From contig NZ_CP159992.1 in the NCBI RefSeq assembly GCF_040702995.1, forward strand, positions 2,691,501-2,755,500: DNA of 64,000 nucleotides, written 5' to 3'. Source of the stretch: Paenibacillus sp. AN1007 (GTDB lineage: Bacteria > Bacillota > Bacilli > Paenibacillales > Paenibacillaceae). The notes under the pieces are model-generated. The model was not told the origin of the DNA and did not search any database. It saw only the letters and a program-made list of their open reading frames with translations. The position numbers and the translations under genes were made by a program. This document shows positions 35,749-45,131 of this stretch, one piece after another. Position 1 is the first letter of the stretch; each line of letters begins with the position of its first letter.

Positions 35749-37389
35749 TTATTTGGATGAAACGGATGATGCATCATAAGCGGACTGCATAATTTCCAGA
35801 TAACGATTGATGTTGAGCCCTTCCAGTCCTTTCACATAATCGTCCCAGTCTTTATCCAAGCTTTTTGCTCCTGTGACGAATTGCAGTGCGTTCTGGTCGA
35901 TATAGTCCTTGATATTGGTCTGCATCATGCTGGTTTCATCCGCAAGGGACGGATCAACCCACAATGCCCAATGCGGGAATACCTCTTTAGGTTCCTTGCC
36001 TTCCATCAACAATGTAGCTTCGTACAGGCGGCGTTCATACCCGTCGTTGGCATAGATATCTGTTCCCTGTACTTCTGCATCGCGATAGGCCCGGTGATGA
36101 TTGTACTGGCTTAGTGCAGACCAGCTATCATTACGAGGTTCTTCTCCGGATGGAAGCGGAATCGCTTTATAGAGCGGTTTCACCTGGTCATTCAGCGCCA
36201 CTTCTCCCTCTTCCGGTTTACGCCAGCTTGTGCCCTCTTCGCCCAGATATGAAGCCATTGCACCTTCTTGTGTATAGAAGTAGTCCAGCATCTGGATTGC
36301 AGCAATCTGAGTCTGTTCACTGGCTTTGTTCGTTAAGACAAATGTAGCTCCTGGATCAATCGGATAGTTGTAGGATGCATATTCGGCATTCGGCCCTTTG
36401 AGTGGTGGAATCGGATTGTAATCATTGCCATAAGGTGAGCCTTCGGCAGTCGTTACGAATAAGGACGGATGCATTGCTGCTCCTGCACCCAGAAGCTGCG
36501 CATCGGCATTGTCTCCAATTTTCTTGAAGGCACCTACGTTTTGTGTAAAAGCACCCGGGTCAATCAGTCCTTCATCATATAAAGATTTGATATACGTAAG
36601 GCCTTCCTTCCATTCCGGCTTGTTCGCAGCCGTTTCAACTTTTCCTTGATTCAGAATCAGGTAATTTCGATCATCATTATAGATGAAACCATTCATCAGA
36701 TACGGAATAATGTGCACACCAAAGTTTTCGGTCGAACCACTCAGCGGTACTTCGTCTGCTTTGCCGTTGCCGTTCGGATCTTTCGTTTTAAACGCTTTCA
36801 GCATTTCCCGAAACTCTTCTGTCGTTGTTGGCTCTTTGATATTCAGCTGCTCCATCCATTTCGTATTCACCCACATTTTATTTGGATATGAGCAGTGGAA
36901 ACATTCATTCAGCCCGGTCAATCCATAGATTTTACCGTCAGGCGCGGTATTCATCGCTTTGTAGTACTCGTTGCTTTCAAGCACTTTCTTGATGTTAGGC
37001 GCATGCTGATCAATCAGATCATTCAGCGGCAGGATCACACCCTGCTGACCAAATTTCAACAAGTCTGTCTGTGAGAAGCGATCGACCCATGGAATAAGCA
37101 GATATAGATCCGGGTAGTCGCCAGAAGCAAGGGATATCTGTCTTTTTTCAGCTGCTCCATCAAAAGGAACTGTCGTCCAGTTGAACTGGATATTGAATTT
37201 CTCCTCCATTTTCTTGGTGAATTTATTGGTAGCGAGATTCATGTCTGATCCTTGATGTACAAATACGTTCATCGGGATTTTCCCGTTCGCATCCACCTCT
37301 CCGTTCCCCTTATCAGAAGACGAACAGCCTGCCAGTACCGACGTAAGAAGCAGCACACATGCAAGTACCAATGCACTTGTTTTCCTCAA
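35749..37389 (-). CDS. Extracellular sugar-binding lipoprotein of ABC transporter
   Basis: About 546 residues. I choose TTG at 37389 (MRKTSALVLACV), six bases after GGGAGAGG; the ATG at 37407 lacks a site. The lipobox is VLAGC. The rest is LplA-like, with the DPNGNGKADEVPLSG loop typical of this group. It follows two permeases and a membrane AraC regulator in one direction. The ligand is unknown; the xylan genes next door suggest xylo-oligosaccharides (weak inference). Confidence 0.88.
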   Translation of the reverse strand: MRKTSALVLACVLLLTSVLAGCSSSDKGNGEVDANGKIPMNVFVHQGSDMNLATNKFTKKMEEKFNIQFNWTTVPFDGAAEKRQISLASGDYPDLYLLIPWVDRFSQTDLLKFGQQGVILPLNDLIDQHAPNIKKVLESNEYYKAMNTAPDGKIYGLTGLNECFHCSYPNKMWVNTKWMEQLNIKEPTTTEEFREMLKAFKTKDPNGNGKADEVPLSGSTENFGVHIIPYLMNGFIYNDDRNYLILNQGKVETAANKPEWKEGLTYIKSLYDEGLIDPGAFTQNVGAFKKIGDNADAQLLGAGAAMHPSLFVTTAEGSPYGNDYNPIPPLKGPNAEYASYNYPIDPGATFVLTNKASEQTQIAAIQMLDYFYTQEGAMASYLGEEGTSWRKPEEGEVALNDQVKPLYKAIPLPSGEEPRNDSWSALSQYNHHRAYRDAEVQGTDIYANDGYERRLYEATLLMEGKEPKEVFPHWALWVDPSLADETSMMQTNIKDYIDQNALQFVTGAKSLDKDWDDYVKGLEGLNINRYLEIMQSAYDASSVSSK

Positions 37390-37424
37390 TAAAATCCTCT
37401 CCCTCATGAAAGTTGTAATTAAAC

Positions 37425-38351
37425 TTATCCTTTGACTGAACCGATCAGCATACCCTGTACGAAATAGCGCTGTACAAATGGATAGATGATCAGAACCGGC
37501 AAGCTGGCCATGACAATCAAGGAGTATTTCATCAGTTCAGCCATCTGCTGCTGCTTGATCATTTCGGAAGCATCCATATTGCCCGAGCTGCCCAGAATAA
37601 GAATACTTCGCAAAATCAGCTGCAGCGGGTAGAGCGACTGCGATTTCAAGTAAATCAGTGCGTCGAAATAGGCATTCCATTGACCAACTGCGTACATCAA
37701 CGACAGCACTGCCACAATTGGCTTGGCAAGCGGCAGAATTACACTGAAGATAAACCGAATATCACTGCAGCCATCAATATCGGCCGCCTCTGAAAGTTCA
37801 TCCGGAATGGAATTTTGAAAGAAAGTACGTGCAATAATGACCTGCCATACCCAGATCGCATTGGGAATCAGAAGCGCCCACCGTGTATCAATGAGTCCAA
37901 GAGATTTAACAACCAGATACGTTGGAATCAAACCACCGGCAAAAAGCATTGTGAACGTAATGAAGATCATCAATGTACTGCGTCCGACAAAAGTCTTTTT
38001 GGAAAGTGGATAGGCGATCATGATCGTTAACGCTACACTGATAAACGTGCCGCAGGCAGTATAAAACAATGAGTTAGCGTATCCCATCAGCACTTGTTCA
38101 TTTCGCAGCACGGCCTTGTATCCTTCGAAGGATAGATCCACCGGCCAGAGCCATACTTTTCCTGAAGAAACGGCTGACGGACTGCTGAGTGATGAACTTA
38201 CGATGTAAATCAATGGATACAGCACAGCAACCAGCACGAGTGACAGAATGATGTAGATTGCTGTAATAAACAGACGATCCCCAAGCGATTCTCTGATTAC
38301 AGAGTTTCTGTTCGCTCCTGAACGACCGGTCTGTGATTGTAAATTAGACAT
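37425..38351 (-). CDS. Sugar ABC transporter permease, LplC/YtcP type
   Basis: A 308-residue membrane protein. The EAA loop reads SEAADIDGCSDIRFIFSVIL and the C-terminus QRYFVQGMLIGSVKG is family-typical. The start is ATG behind GGAGGAG. It is followed by the binding-protein gene and preceded by the LplB partner. Confidence 0.92.
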   Translation of the reverse strand: MSNLQSQTGRSGANRNSVIRESLGDRLFITAIYIILSLVLVAVLYPLIYIVSSSLSSPSAVSSGKVWLWPVDLSFEGYKAVLRNEQVLMGYANSLFYTACGTFISVALTIMIAYPLSKKTFVGRSTLMIFITFTMLFAGGLIPTYLVVKSLGLIDTRWALLIPNAIWVWQVIIARTFFQNSIPDELSEAADIDGCSDIRFIFSVILPLAKPIVAVLSLMYAVGQWNAYFDALIYLKSQSLYPLQLILRSILILGSSGNMDASEMIKQQQMAELMKYSLIVMASLPVLIIYPFVQRYFVQGMLIGSVKG

Positions 38352-38378
38352 CCTTCAAGTCTCCTCCCCTCCGTGTGG

Positions 38379-39353
38379 TTACCATAAGCTTGTGTTGGAC
38401 AGCCGTTTTGCTGCTGCATTGACGGTCAGCAATAAGATGAGATTAATGACGGAATTGAACAAACCAACCGCTGTAGCAAAGCTGTAATTGGCGTTCAACA
38501 GTCCCATTTTGTACACATACGTTGAGATAATTTCCGAAGCCGACAAGTTTAGAGGATTTTGCAGCAGATATATTTTCTCGAATCCCACCGCCATAATATT
38601 TCCTACGCTTAGAATCAAAATAATGACAGCCGCCGGCAGCAAACCCGGCAAATCCACATTAATAATCTTCTGCAGCCGATTGGCTCCATCCACTTTGGCA
38701 GCCTCATACAATGAAGGATCAATGCCAGCAAGCGCGGCCAAGTAAATTACTGCGGAATATCCCATGCTCTGCCATACGTCGGAAAATACATAGATCGAGC
38801 GGAACATGTCTGGATTGCCGAGGAAATTCACCGCTTCAAAGCCCAGCGCGCTTGCAATGGTATTCACAATACCCAACCTCGGCGAGAGGAACAGCATGAT
38901 GATCGATACCATAACCACCGTGGATATGAAATAAGGTGCGTAGGTTACCATCTGCACGGTTTTCTTAAACTTCATGTTTTTAATTTCATTCAAAGCCAGC
39001 GCCAGCAGAATCGGAATCGGAAAACCGACAATCAGGCTGTAGAATGAGATGAGCAGCGTATTTTTGATTAACATCATAAACGCTGGATTCTGAAAAAGCA
39101 GATCAAAATACTTGGTGCCTGCCCAAGGGCTGCCCCAGATTCCTTTGATGACGTTATAATCCTTGAATGCGAGAACCGTATTCACCATCGGTACATACTT
39201 GAAAATGATAAAGTACACCACCGGAGGTAAAATGAGCAGATATAACTGCCAATGCCTCCTGAAGCTTCTAGCCAGCGCATGCTGTAATGTTGATCGCCTG
39301 CGCTCCTTCACACCCGACTTGTGTTCACTTGTTGTTACTGTTCTCAGAATCAT
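38379..39353 (-). CDS. Sugar ABC transporter permease, LplB type
   Basis: A 324-residue membrane protein with the EAA loop YEAAKVDGANRLQKIINVDL and the N-terminal phrase VNTVLAFKDYNVIKG. The given ATG lies directly against a G run, so the true start could be slightly downstream. It is the first permease of its operon, after the AraC regulator and a cre-like site. Confidence 0.9.
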   Translation of the reverse strand: MILRTVTTSEHKSGVKERRRSTLQHALARSFRRHWQLYLLILPPVVYFIIFKYVPMVNTVLAFKDYNVIKGIWGSPWAGTKYFDLLFQNPAFMMLIKNTLLISFYSLIVGFPIPILLALALNEIKNMKFKKTVQMVTYAPYFISTVVMVSIIMLFLSPRLGIVNTIASALGFEAVNFLGNPDMFRSIYVFSDVWQSMGYSAVIYLAALAGIDPSLYEAAKVDGANRLQKIINVDLPGLLPAAVIILILSVGNIMAVGFEKIYLLQNPLNLSASEIISTYVYKMGLLNANYSFATAVGLFNSVINLILLLTVNAAAKRLSNTSLW

Positions 39354-39399
39354 CCCCCCAGTCAGAGATACCTATGATTGAAGTTAGCGCACCTTTTTT

Positions 39400-39413
39400 T
39401 GGCAGCGCTTTCT
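39400..39413. promoter_or_regulatory. cre-like site upstream of permease operon
   Basis: TGGCAGCGCTTTCT; the reverse strand AGAAAGCGCTGCCA matches CcpA consensus at 12 of 14 positions. It lies 47 bases upstream of the LplB-type gene. Confidence 0.5.
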
Positions 39414-39511
39414 TTGTGCTCATATCATAAGTTTGACTTCGGGGAAGCGTAAAGGTACATCTCGGAAATGAGCGTACATTATACGCATGGATACTAAATC
39501 AGAAGCGTACA

Positions 39512-41836
39512 TTAGCCGCTCTGATTGTCCATCTTCCGAAATACGCTCGGTGAAATCCCGCGTACACGCTTGAATGCTCGGCGGAATGAATGTGCACTGT
39601 TGTATCCGGTCGTAAGCGCAATCTCGTCAATGGTTTGGCCGCTCTCCAGGAGCAGCTCAGACGCTGCATTAATTCTCACCCGTTCCACATAATCGGAAAG
39701 ATTCTCTCCGGTGTGCTCTTTGAACAACTGGGAGATGAATTTTTCGGATTTTCCCATATGTTCGGAAATGCGGCAGATCGTCAAATTCGCATCGCTATAA
39801 TTATTTTCAATGTAACGGGTAATTTCTTGTACGGTGTCGGCATGGGTGGATGATCTTTTTCTCAAAACTTCCTTACACATCTCTTCGGTCAACCACTTGA
39901 ATTTCCCGCGTAATGCTGTGAGGGAATCGGTAACCTGAATACTCGCGACGCCGCTTTTGTATTCATCATTAAAAGAATCATTGTGCTTCATTTTGGGCTC
40001 ATCCAGCTTCAGATACGTTCCCTTCAGTTCCATGATGAACTGCTGTACCATCTCATACGAAAGCTCCCGCTCTTCAAAATTCCGTACGAACAGCTGATCC
40101 AGAATGCGAATAGCTTCTTCCATTTCTCCGGCTTTGATGGTATTCAGCAGACGCTGTTCCGATTCAATCGGATAATAATACATCTCATGTTCCTTCAATG
40201 TATCCTCGAATTTGACAAGTTGGTCTGCTCCCATATGGATCGCATATTCCACAGCCTGTTTCGCCTCATCAAATGAACGTCCCACATCATTCCAAACTTC
40301 ATAAACGGCCCCGGTACCTATCGTAGTTGATATCCGGTAGTCCTTGTAAATGAGTTCTGTCAGTCTGCCAAGTTCAGACTCATAATGATGTGCTGCTGTG
40401 TCCAGCGGCGTCTCCGTTACCGGACATATAAAAGCAATCTGGTCTGTGCCCCAGTCCGTCATCAGCACATTCGCATTCCATTCCGTGATGATCTGTCTGA
40501 TAATCAGTTTCGCCACACTCAGTTCTTGAATCGTTTCCTCACTATCCAGACTGGCATAACCGTTTACCTTCAGCAGACCGGTTATCCCCTGACTGTTCTG
40601 AATTAAAATATGTGTCTGCGAAGAAATCGCCTCCAGCTCTTGTAGTGTATAGAACTCACCTGTGAGCAGCCGTTTGATGAATCCGTCTCGCAGTAATGGA
40701 ATTTGCTCGTTCAGCGCATTCTCCAGCGTTTGATTATTGGCAATTAAATGGTGAATATGGCTCGCCAGAAAATCATACTCATTGCGCTTTTTATCAGAAG
40801 GTTCACTTATTTGTTCACGAAAAGCAGACAGCAGTTTATAGATCGGTGCACTGTTTCGATACGCAAGTATAAGTCCGAAGGCTAATCCAACCAGCAGCGT
40901 AGCTAAAGTAAATGCCAATGTGACTTGTTTAATCCCATCCGCTTTGGTCATCAACGCCTTCTCAGGAATGCCTGCCATATAACTCCAGCCGTTTCGATCC
41001 GAATGGATAGATAGAAGCAATCGTCCATCTTCTGCTCGCTGCACCTCATTCGAATCGGGCTCGTAACTTTGTGCCAAACGCTGCGCTTCCGCCTGTTCTA
41101 TACCGCGTGAAAAGATGATCCGGCCTTCGGCATCTCTAACTAATGTCCAGCCGCCATACTGATCGACGATATGCTGCGTCAGGTTCGCCATCTCATCTTC
41201 ATCAATCAGAACACCAATGGTAGCCTGCGGTTTATTGAAACTGTTCAGAGGCAGGGATTGTAAAAAGGTAATCGCTGGTACATTCGCAAGTACATTACTG
41301 CTTATTTCCCGTTTGTAGTTTTGAAGCGGAATAATTTCGTTAAAATGCGGCTTCTTTAAAATATTCTCGTTCCACTGCTTAAAGGTCATCCCCTCCATTG
41401 CATTGGCCGCATAATAATGCTCCGGCCTGTAATAGACCGTGGTGGGCGTAATGATCACGTTATAGTTGGGAATGAAAATAAAAAAGTGAGATAAATATTC
41501 ATTTGTACTGCTGTACATGGACAAGCTGCGCTGCATTTTGCCGATGCCATAAACATTATAGACATCAAGTGGTTTGGGATCAGCAATCAAACGATGCAGG
41601 TCCTGATTGATGGCGAGCTGCCTGGTGAACGCTTCAACCTGAAGCAGGTTTCGTTCAATGATTTCTTTGCCAAGATTCAGGGATTTCAAGCTGTTCTCAA
41701 TCGAACTGGTCCGGGCTGCTTCAATGGACGCCCTGTAAGAGGCGTACCCAGCAATCTGCGGAATCATGAGAATAACGAGATACGAAATCAGAAATCGGCG
41801 GAACATCGGTGAAAATTTGGACCATAGGAGCTTCAA
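39512..41836 (-). CDS. Membrane-bound AraC-family transcriptional regulator with extracellular sensor
   Basis: The protein has 774 residues. A membrane span near residues 12-32 and a second near 300-322 enclose an extracellular Cache-like region. The cytoplasmic part includes a middle domain (about 380-560) and a C-terminal AraC HTH pair (ICRISEHMGKSEKFISQLFK; NSAHSFRRAFKRVRGISP). There is no receiver or kinase domain, so sensing and DNA binding are in one chain. It should control the importer genes immediately downstream. Confidence 0.88.
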   Translation of the reverse strand: MKLLWSKFSPMFRRFLISYLVILMIPQIAGYASYRASIEAARTSSIENSLKSLNLGKEIIERNLLQVEAFTRQLAINQDLHRLIADPKPLDVYNVYGIGKMQRSLSMYSSTNEYLSHFFIFIPNYNVIITPTTVYYRPEHYYAANAMEGMTFKQWNENILKKPHFNEIIPLQNYKREISSNVLANVPAITFLQSLPLNSFNKPQATIGVLIDEDEMANLTQHIVDQYGGWTLVRDAEGRIIFSRGIEQAEAQRLAQSYEPDSNEVQRAEDGRLLLSIHSDRNGWSYMAGIPEKALMTKADGIKQVTLAFTLATLLVGLAFGLILAYRNSAPIYKLLSAFREQISEPSDKKRNEYDFLASHIHHLIANNQTLENALNEQIPLLRDGFIKRLLTGEFYTLQELEAISSQTHILIQNSQGITGLLKVNGYASLDSEETIQELSVAKLIIRQIITEWNANVLMTDWGTDQIAFICPVTETPLDTAAHHYESELGRLTELIYKDYRISTTIGTGAVYEVWNDVGRSFDEAKQAVEYAIHMGADQLVKFEDTLKEHEMYYYPIESEQRLLNTIKAGEMEEAIRILDQLFVRNFEERELSYEMVQQFIMELKGTYLKLDEPKMKHNDSFNDEYKSGVASIQVTDSLTALRGKFKWLTEEMCKEVLRKRSSTHADTVQEITRYIENNYSDANLTICRISEHMGKSEKFISQLFKEHTGENLSDYVERVRINAASELLLESGQTIDEIALTTGYNSAHSFRRAFKRVRGISPSVFRKMDNQSG

Positions 41837-41856
41837 TGTACTCCCCCCTTTTTCTA

Positions 41857-41870
41857 GTCAAGCGCTTACA
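41857..41870. promoter_or_regulatory. cre-like site upstream of AraC regulator
   Basis: GTCAAGCGCTTACA, reverse TGTAAGCGCTTGAC, is palindromic at its core and lies 21 bases upstream of the regulator start. Confidence 0.45.
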
Positions 41871-42073
41871 TTTCTCGATAGTGTGACCGTCATTTCATGA
41901 TACAATGGGCATTTCTCCTCGGTGAAGGTACAACTTCTTCCCTATGGTACATTTACATCCTGCAGTTATACAATACCTGTTTTTCGAATATGTACGTTGA
42001 AGCTTCGCGGGTCATAGCAGATAGAGCATGCCTCTTGGCCCAATCTTCACAAGGTTATGAAAATATAAAGACG

Positions 42074-42120
42074 AAAAAACAACCTTTCCCAGTCATGAAA
42101 TGACCGAAAAAGGTTGTTGG
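42074..42120 (-). terminator. Terminator of the long GH5/transport operon
   Basis: On the minus strand AACAACCTTT pairs with AAAGGTTGTT, with an inner GGTCA/TGAC pairing, and runs into TTTTTTCG. It lies 29 bases downstream of the GH5 stop. Confidence 0.82.
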
Positions 42121-42148
42121 GGATTTAAGAAATTATAAAATTAACGCA

Positions 42149-43864
42149 TTAATTACTCACCATAACAAATTTCCACTGCTGATTCGACGCACCTGTATAC
42201 GTGTTCTGCTGGAGCTTGGCCCCATCAGATGTGGAAGCGTTCTCAACTTCAATCGCTTTGTTACTGTTTACATTAATAATGCTGTAATACCCGTTGCCAA
42301 GATCATTAACCTTGAAATGCTGTGCAGTTGTGTTCAAATTAGCCATAAGCTGCACTGCTTCGCCATTAGTCTGTGTACCGTTGCGAATATCAATAACTTT
42401 ATCAGGCGAATTCACACTTGTGAGTGTGTAGCTGCCGCCGCCAATGGATGTCAGTACCCACTTCTGCGGGTTGCCTCCCAGATCGCTCCACTGCTGCAGC
42501 TGGAGGTTGTTTTCATTTTTCCCGCCCGGAACATCAATGACTTTATTGGAATGGCGGGCTGTAATCTTGTAAGTCGCACCAGACACCAGACCTGTAGTTG
42601 GATTCGTTGGATTGGTCGGATTACCGCCGTTTCCATAATTCTGGGAACGCTCGTTATACCAGTTAAACAGGAATCGTCCCATCGCACTGCGTGACGCATC
42701 TCCATCCCACTTCAGTCCTGCTGTCGGATCAGCGAACGAACTGCGAGGACCCGGTTCCAGAATGAAACCATTCATATGAGCCGCGATGCTGACATTACCT
42801 GCCGCATTGAAAATCGTTTTGGTGTTCGTTCCGAAACCTTCGTTACTGCCATTAAACAGGTTCCAGTAAGCGGAATCTCCCGGCTTGTTCTTGAACCAGG
42901 TCACTTCCGTAATGTTGATTGGATATTTGTCAGCAGCAGCCTTGACGTTGGTGTTCCATTGATCTTGTAAAATGTTAAAGTTGTCATACGCTCCATAACC
43001 CGGGTACCAGTGAACAGCATAACCGTAGTTGTTCAGAGGGTCAGTCAGCGGATGACTTGCTGTCAGACTGTAGAACTGATTGTAACCCAGACCAGCCGCC
43101 CAGATTACATTGTCTGCGCCCTGATTACGAATCGTTGAAATCATTGAATTTTGGAAATTACGAAGATCATTCCAGTGATCTACGAAATCATTTTCCCCGT
43201 TATATCCGCCCCAGTGTCCATTGGCAAAAGATTTCACCGGCTCGTTAATCAGCTCAAAATGTACATTGTCTGCACTTTTAATCTCTGGACGGGAGGCCAG
43301 ATAACCCCAGATTTGATTGAATTTTTGCAGATTGGAAGCTGTTGTTGCCTGATCATCCTTCAATGTGAAGTCCAGACCCAGAACCACATACACACCTTTG
43401 GTTTTTGCGTACTGGATATAAGGAATGATGACGTTCTGCGTCACAGTCTGCACACCGGCAAAGTTGTATGTACCTGCCGCCACATCTCCCATGTCCTGAC
43501 GATCGATGAAAAGACGTACCTGATTCATCTTCCAGCCGTGATTGCTGCCGTATTTCGGGCTGGTGTCTGCAAACGTGTCCGTAATGTCTTTCAGATAAGC
43601 CAGTGTTGCAGCATGACGATTGTTACCGTGAAGGTTCAGATAATAGTTGCTGTCCTGATAGGTCCAGTATGCCCCGGACGGTTGATGCCAGCCATTTAGA
43701 AGTACAGGCTGATTGCTGCTGTTCACCAAATGTTTGCCGCTGACTTTAAGTTTCCCCATAGGCATGCCTACCCAAGCCTCAGCCCGGCTGCCTCCCCATG
43801 GAGCAATCGTGATCAGTAATGCCAAGACGAGTAAAAGCTTGCAAGACGTAATAATCTTTTTCAA
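42149..43864 (-). CDS. Secreted GH5 glycosidase with ricin-B lectin module
   Basis: About 571 residues from TTG at 43864 (MKKIITSCKLLL), six bases after AGGAGGA. A longer in-frame extension to 44029 lacks a signal or binding site and is rejected. The signal peptide ends near AEA, residue 30. The GH5 barrel (about 35-405) has acid/base Glu208 in FELINEPV, His285 in HWYPG and nucleophile Glu320 in INITEVTW. A Pro/Asn/Thr linker (about 415-425) leads to a ricin-B trefoil (430-571) with repeated QQW motifs. Activity (cellulase, mannanase or other) cannot be set from this alone. It is the last gene of the long operon. Confidence 0.88.
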   Translation of the reverse strand: MKKIITSCKLLLVLALLITIAPWGGSRAEAWVGMPMGKLKVSGKHLVNSSNQPVLLNGWHQPSGAYWTYQDSNYYLNLHGNNRHAATLAYLKDITDTFADTSPKYGSNHGWKMNQVRLFIDRQDMGDVAAGTYNFAGVQTVTQNVIIPYIQYAKTKGVYVVLGLDFTLKDDQATTASNLQKFNQIWGYLASRPEIKSADNVHFELINEPVKSFANGHWGGYNGENDFVDHWNDLRNFQNSMISTIRNQGADNVIWAAGLGYNQFYSLTASHPLTDPLNNYGYAVHWYPGYGAYDNFNILQDQWNTNVKAAADKYPINITEVTWFKNKPGDSAYWNLFNGSNEGFGTNTKTIFNAAGNVSIAAHMNGFILEPGPRSSFADPTAGLKWDGDASRSAMGRFLFNWYNERSQNYGNGGNPTNPTNPTTGLVSGATYKITARHSNKVIDVPGGKNENNLQLQQWSDLGGNPQKWVLTSIGGGSYTLTSVNSPDKVIDIRNGTQTNGEAVQLMANLNTTAQHFKVNDLGNGYYSIINVNSNKAIEVENASTSDGAKLQQNTYTGASNQQWKFVMVSN

Positions 43865-43866
43865 TG

Positions 43867-44085
43867 CTATTCCTCCTGATCGAATAAATTGGTGTACATT
43901 ACTGCAGTGGGAAGCGGACGACAAGCAGCATATGACCAGCGGGAGGGCTGGGTCGGAGCGCGCTCCCGCAAACCATTCCATATCCAGTGAAGATACTGGC
44001 TGTAACGCATACGCCTGTGCGTCCACCATGTGCAGCCATTTACACCGACACTGTAGGCTTGCTTTGTATCAGCTGAACTATTCAC
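43867..44085 (-). CDS. Possible small protein of 72 residues upstream of GH5 gene
   Basis: A GTG at 44085 sits eight bases after a strong AAGGAGG. The frame ends with TAG two bases before the TTG start of the GH5 gene, inside its RBS spacing, which would couple translation. The product MNSSADTKQAYSVGVNGCTW... is rich in Trp, Tyr and Arg with no signal peptide, and I do not recognise it. It could be a real small protein, a coupling leader peptide, or the remnant of a lost gene. Confidence 0.4.
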   Translation of the reverse strand: MNSSADTKQAYSVGVNGCTWWTHRRMRYSQYLHWIWNGLRERAPTQPSRWSYAACRPLPTAVMYTNLFDQEE

Positions 44086-44166
44086 GATATCTGCCTCCTT
44101 TCTTCTCCAAACTTTTTTATTGATTTAAAAACTGCAATCTTCAATCTTTATGCTGCACTCATTGTT

Positions 44167-45114
44167 CTAACCTACGATACCTGTGCGCTCCACACTTTCA
44201 ACAAAATATCGCTGTACGAAAAGATAAATAATGATTAGCGGCAGAATTGCAAGCAGAATGCCTGTATCCTGAATCATGCTTAGATAGAAAGGATCGGCCT
44301 GAGAAGCTGCACCGTCAGTAACCTGCTGCGCCAGATTGTATGGAAGAGAGGACAACTGGGTCGACATGACCTTACTGGAAGTCAGATAAGTCGTTGTATA
44401 GAAGCTGTCGTTCCACTGCCATACGAATGAAAACAGCATAACCGTTACCATCGACGGGATCGCATTAGGCAGCATGATGCGGGAGAATGTGCGGCCTATG
44501 CCAGCTCCGTCCACATAAGCAGCCTCCTCTACTTCTTTCGGAATCCCCCTAAAGAACTGTCGGAAAATAAAAATATAAAGTCCTGCCTTAAGTGAGTTCG
44601 CTGTAATGGCTGTTAGAATAAACGGCCAGTACGTATTAAGCAGATTGACCGGTTTTCCGGACAAGAGTGTCATGAGTCCCATCAGATCAAAGCTTTTCAG
44701 ATTCAGATATACCGGAATTAGAATCGTTGTCGGCGGCACAAGAATCGTTAGAATGACCCCGGCAAACAGCCAATTGCTTCCCTTGAACTTCAGTCTGGCA
44801 AATCCATAGCCTGCAAGTGCACAGGAGGCTGTCGTCAGAATGGTTGTTACTGATGACAGCGCAAACGTATTGAACAGGGTTGCCCAGTAGTCCATAACCT
44901 GGATTGCCTGTTTGAAATTATCAAGCGAGAAGTTCTGAGGAATCCATACGACTACTGCTGAATATAGATCCCCTTTGGCTTTGATCGATGTTGAGATTTT
45001 TTGAAATATAGGAAATAAAATAACAAAGGATAGTCCGGTAATCAGAACGAACCTTATGACAGACCACAGCCAGCTTTTCCAATGCTCTAACGATAATAAT
45101 CGTGATGTCGTCAC
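44167..45114 (-). CDS. Sugar ABC transporter permease, MalG type
   Basis: A 315-residue membrane protein with GTG start behind AAAGGAGGG. Its EAA loop is EEAAYVDGAGIGRTFSRIML and it ends QRYFVESVERTGIVG. It follows its partner at 45132 by 17 bases. This is the second permease pair of the long operon. Confidence 0.92.
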   Translation of the reverse strand: MTTSRLLSLEHWKSWLWSVIRFVLITGLSFVILFPIFQKISTSIKAKGDLYSAVVVWIPQNFSLDNFKQAIQVMDYWATLFNTFALSSVTTILTTASCALAGYGFARLKFKGSNWLFAGVILTILVPPTTILIPVYLNLKSFDLMGLMTLLSGKPVNLLNTYWPFILTAITANSLKAGLYIFIFRQFFRGIPKEVEEAAYVDGAGIGRTFSRIMLPNAIPSMVTVMLFSFVWQWNDSFYTTTYLTSSKVMSTQLSSLPYNLAQQVTDGAASQADPFYLSMIQDTGILLAILPLIIIYLFVQRYFVESVERTGIVG

Positions 45115-45131
45115 GCGGAATGCCCTCCTTT

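Larger units (their letters stand above)
41837..42148. promoter_or_regulatory. Intergenic region between AraC regulator and GH5 operon end
   Basis: A 312-base stretch holding the promoter of the AraC regulator with a cre-like site, and the terminator of the long operon. No gene is convincing here. Confidence 0.55.

Noticed and set aside
43865..44029. N-terminal extension of the GH5 protein
   Set aside because: The extension has no RBS and would bury the signal peptide; TTG 43864 behind AGGAGGA is a better start.
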